In this document: one piece after another, positions 62,729 through 64,000 of the stretch
Layout: each line of letters begins with the position of its first letter
Position numbering within the stretch: position 1 is the stretch's first letter
Notes under the pieces: model-generated
Databases searched by the model: none
The model's input: only the letters and a program-made list of their open reading frames with translations
Told to the model about the DNA's origin: nothing
Assembly: GCA_963785415.1 (NCBI GenBank)
Contig: CAWAVB010000001.1
Coordinates: 1,178,001-1,242,000, forward strand
Direction of reading: 5' to 3'
From: Bog-793 sp963785415
GTDB lineage: Bacteria; Actinomycetota; Acidimicrobiia; Acidimicrobiales; Bog-793
Length of the DNA: 64,000 nt
Made by a program: the position numbers and the translations under genes

Positions 62729-63702
62729 TCGCTCCTTCCCTCTTGGGCCGGCACGCTCGAGCGTTTCCGGGCGCCGATGCGTTCGAGCAGCGGCTCGAGG
62801 TTCTGGGAGTGGGCCTCGACGCCGCAGACCGTGTCCGGGTCGGCTCCGAGGGCGAGCGCCACGAGCTGCTGCACGTGGAGGTGGACGAAGGGATACTCCT
62901 CGCCGGAGGACGCCGAGATGGCGTCGTGGTAGCGGTCGAACTGGACCGAGCAGTTCGGGCACATGTGGACGAGCACGTCGATCTTCTCGGCCGCCAGTCG
63001 CCGCAGCTTCTCCCGGGTGACGGCGAGCGAGCGCGAGGGGTTGACGAAGATCTGACGGAATCCGGCGCCGCAGTGCGTCGTCTTTTCGGGGTAGTTCCCG
63101 GTCTTCTCGACGCCCATCGGTTCGAGCAGGTCCTCGGGAAGCATGAAGTTCTCGCTGTCCCCGAGCACCTCGTCAGGGAAGACCTTGCAGTAGTGGCACG
63201 CCGGGTGGGTCGCGACCTTGAGGCCCGACAGCCGCCGACGGATGAGGTCGGGGATCTGTCGGTGCCGGCTCCAGAGGATCTCGAGGGTGTGGCGGTGCTG
63301 GATCGTGCCGGCGATGCGGTCGTCGTAGCGGCGGCCGATCTTCGCGAGCGTCTCGTTCGCCTGCCGCCGGTACTCGGGGACGTTCAGCACGTCGCGGCAC
63401 TTCTTGTTGATCGCGTAGCACGTCGAGCACAGGTACGACTGGACCGGGTGGTCTGCCTCCACCGCCACGCAGGCGTTGCGCGCCGCGACGGCGAGGGTCG
63501 TCTGGAACGGCATGAGGTCGGAGTAGTAGCCGAGCCCGGTGCAGCAGGTCTGGTCCGTGTTGACCGTGTACTCCACGTCGAGCCGCTCGAAGAGCCACTT
63601 CGTCGCCGCCTCGACCCCCGGGTACTCGGAGGACACGAGGCAGCTCCGGAAGAGCTGTACCCCGCCTTTGATGGGGTCGATGTCTGGCGTCGTCTGGGGG
63701 AT
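62725..63702 (-). CDS. hdrB: HdrB-like disulfide reductase subunit with missing ordinary start codon
   Basis: HdrB carries the catalytic non-cubane cluster. The first CCG module is C21 (RSCLVSSEYPGVEAATKW), 31 residues, C53-C54 (DQTCCTGLGYY), then LCSTC. The second has HPACHYC, THCGAGFRQI (His in place of the first Cys of the usual CC) and MCPNC. The first ordinary start is GTG 63636, which would cut off C21, so the true start lies upstream. The frame is open there to a TAA at 63712 and holds only ATC or GTA candidates. ATC 63702 coincides with the predicted transcription start, which suggests a leaderless mRNA. It is the first gene of the operon. Confidence 0.88.
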   Translation of the reverse strand: MPQTTPDIDPIKGGVQLFRSCLVSSEYPGVEAATKWLFERLDVEYTVNTDQTCCTGLGYYSDLMPFQTTLAVAARNACVAVEADHPVQSYLCSTCYAINKKCRDVLNVPEYRRQANETLAKIGRRYDDRIAGTIQHRHTLEILWSRHRQIPDLIRRRLSGLKVATHPACHYCKVFPDEVLGDSENFMLPEDLLEPMGVEKTGNYPEKTTHCGAGFRQIFVNPSRSLAVTREKLRRLAAEKIDVLVHMCPNCSVQFDRYHDAISASSGEEYPFVHLHVQQLVALALGADPDTVCGVEAHSQNLEPLLERIGARKRSSVPAQEGRSD

Positions 63703-63708
63703 GTCTCT

Positions 63709-63737
63709 TACTTAATCAAATCTATGGAGCTTGTCAA
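63709..63737 (-). promoter_or_regulatory. Promoter of the hdr operon
   Basis: On the minus strand TTGACA (63732-63737) is followed after 16 or 17 nt by TTAAGT or TAAGTA (63709-63715), in an AT-rich patch that stands out from the surrounding G+C-rich DNA. The predicted transcription start falls at about 63701-63703, on the ATC codon that best fits the hdrB N-terminus. The whole hdr run could be driven from here, since all following genes overlap or nearly touch. Confidence 0.6.
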
Positions 63738-64000
63738 GTTAATGGAGGTGGGGACGGTCCCCGTTTCGGAATATCCCCTCCCGAGCAGGGCCTGGGCGTG
63801 GCGGACTACGGCGCGGTCGTCTCCGGGAGCCTCCGTAAACGCCTCGCCCGCGCCGCCAGGGTCGTCCGAGGAGCCCGGCGACCGGGATCGGCCACCTCGG
63901 GGACGTTTTCGTCGACCGCCGGCGGAATCCCGCCCTGGCACCGGCGTGCCGTCTCCGGCGCGTCACGGGCGGCTGACGCGATCACGCGCCGGCGGTCATT
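63738..64000. other. Gene-poor end of window with a short palindrome
   Basis: GGGGAC-G-GTCCCC at 63750-63762 is a 6-bp inverted repeat that could be part of an intergenic repeat or a terminator for a gene beyond. Open frames on both strands run through this stretch, but none has a ribosome binding site or recognisable product. One plus-strand frame (GVADYGAVVSGSLRKRLARA) stays open to the window end and may be a gene start, but I cannot support it. Confidence 0.35.

Noticed and set aside
63724..64000. Plus-strand frames open to the window end
   Set aside because: No ribosome binding site or recognisable motif; they run through the probable hdr promoter region.

Overview
The window is G+C-rich DNA from an actinobacterium. 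The best evidence is the conserved actinobacterial order glmU-prs-rplY-pth-mfd-(lipoprotein)-mazG-eno-divIC-(DUF501)-ppx between about 32.3 and 17.2 kb on the minus strand. A TCGAAC-N4-GTTCGA SOS box, an 11-nt-repeat PHO box, Rpf and NlpC/P60 wall hydrolases with coiled coils, F420/PPOX-type small flavoproteins and several apparently leaderless promoters agree with this. An Acidimicrobiia-like lineage is my inference; there is no rRNA in the window to confirm it.

Layout. 0-2 kb: the end of a type IV prepilin-like operon with two translationally coupled small reading frames. 2.4-7.2 kb: a PLP decarboxylase plus ureohydrolase pair, then phoU and a PHS-type phosphate transporter diverging from a PHO box. 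7.4-13.5 kb: DegV, a divergent FMN reductase/MarR pair with two mirrored operators, an odd tRNA overlapping an esterase gene, an NlpC/P60 hydrolase and an acetyltransferase. 13.6-17.2 kb: a small glycosyltransferase cluster. 17.2-32.3 kb: the housekeeping block, with a MobA-like/DUF501/Ppx triple fusion, an enolase frame with no stop at its normal end, a Pth lacking an ordinary start codon and a GlmU lacking its acetyltransferase end. 32.5-42.3 kb: an M20 peptidase, an aldo/keto reductase, two PPOX proteins, an EamA exporter overlapping a second PLP decarboxylase, a polar amino acid ABC importer and a small membrane protein. 42.5-47.8 kb: a two-gene unit behind an SOS box, an S4 protein, a nitrilase-family amidase, an acetyltransferase and a DUF2254 membrane protein. 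48.1-54.1 kb: cydABDC, encoding cytochrome bd oxidase and its assembly exporter.

54.3-63.7 kb is the most unusual region. It is one minus-strand run of overlapping genes for a heterodisulfide-reductase-like electron-transfer complex. In transcription order it holds HdrB; an HdrA with a GltD/NfnB-type pyridine-nucleotide oxidoreductase inserted in it; MvhD; a two-cluster ferredoxin; a second HdrA; a ferredoxin-MvhD module in a shifted frame, which would make a QmoB-like protein if joined to that HdrA; an HdrC-HdrB fusion; and HdrC. No hydrogenase, formate dehydrogenase or aprAB genes lie in the window. The inserted domain suggests that NAD(P)H is the electron partner, but the physiological disulfide, quinone or ferredoxin partner is unknown.

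Several genes show broken or non-standard reading frames (eno, pth, both hdrA genes, hdrB). These are either real biology, such as CTG or ATC starts and frameshifts, or sequence errors. The two explanations are kept apart in the entries.
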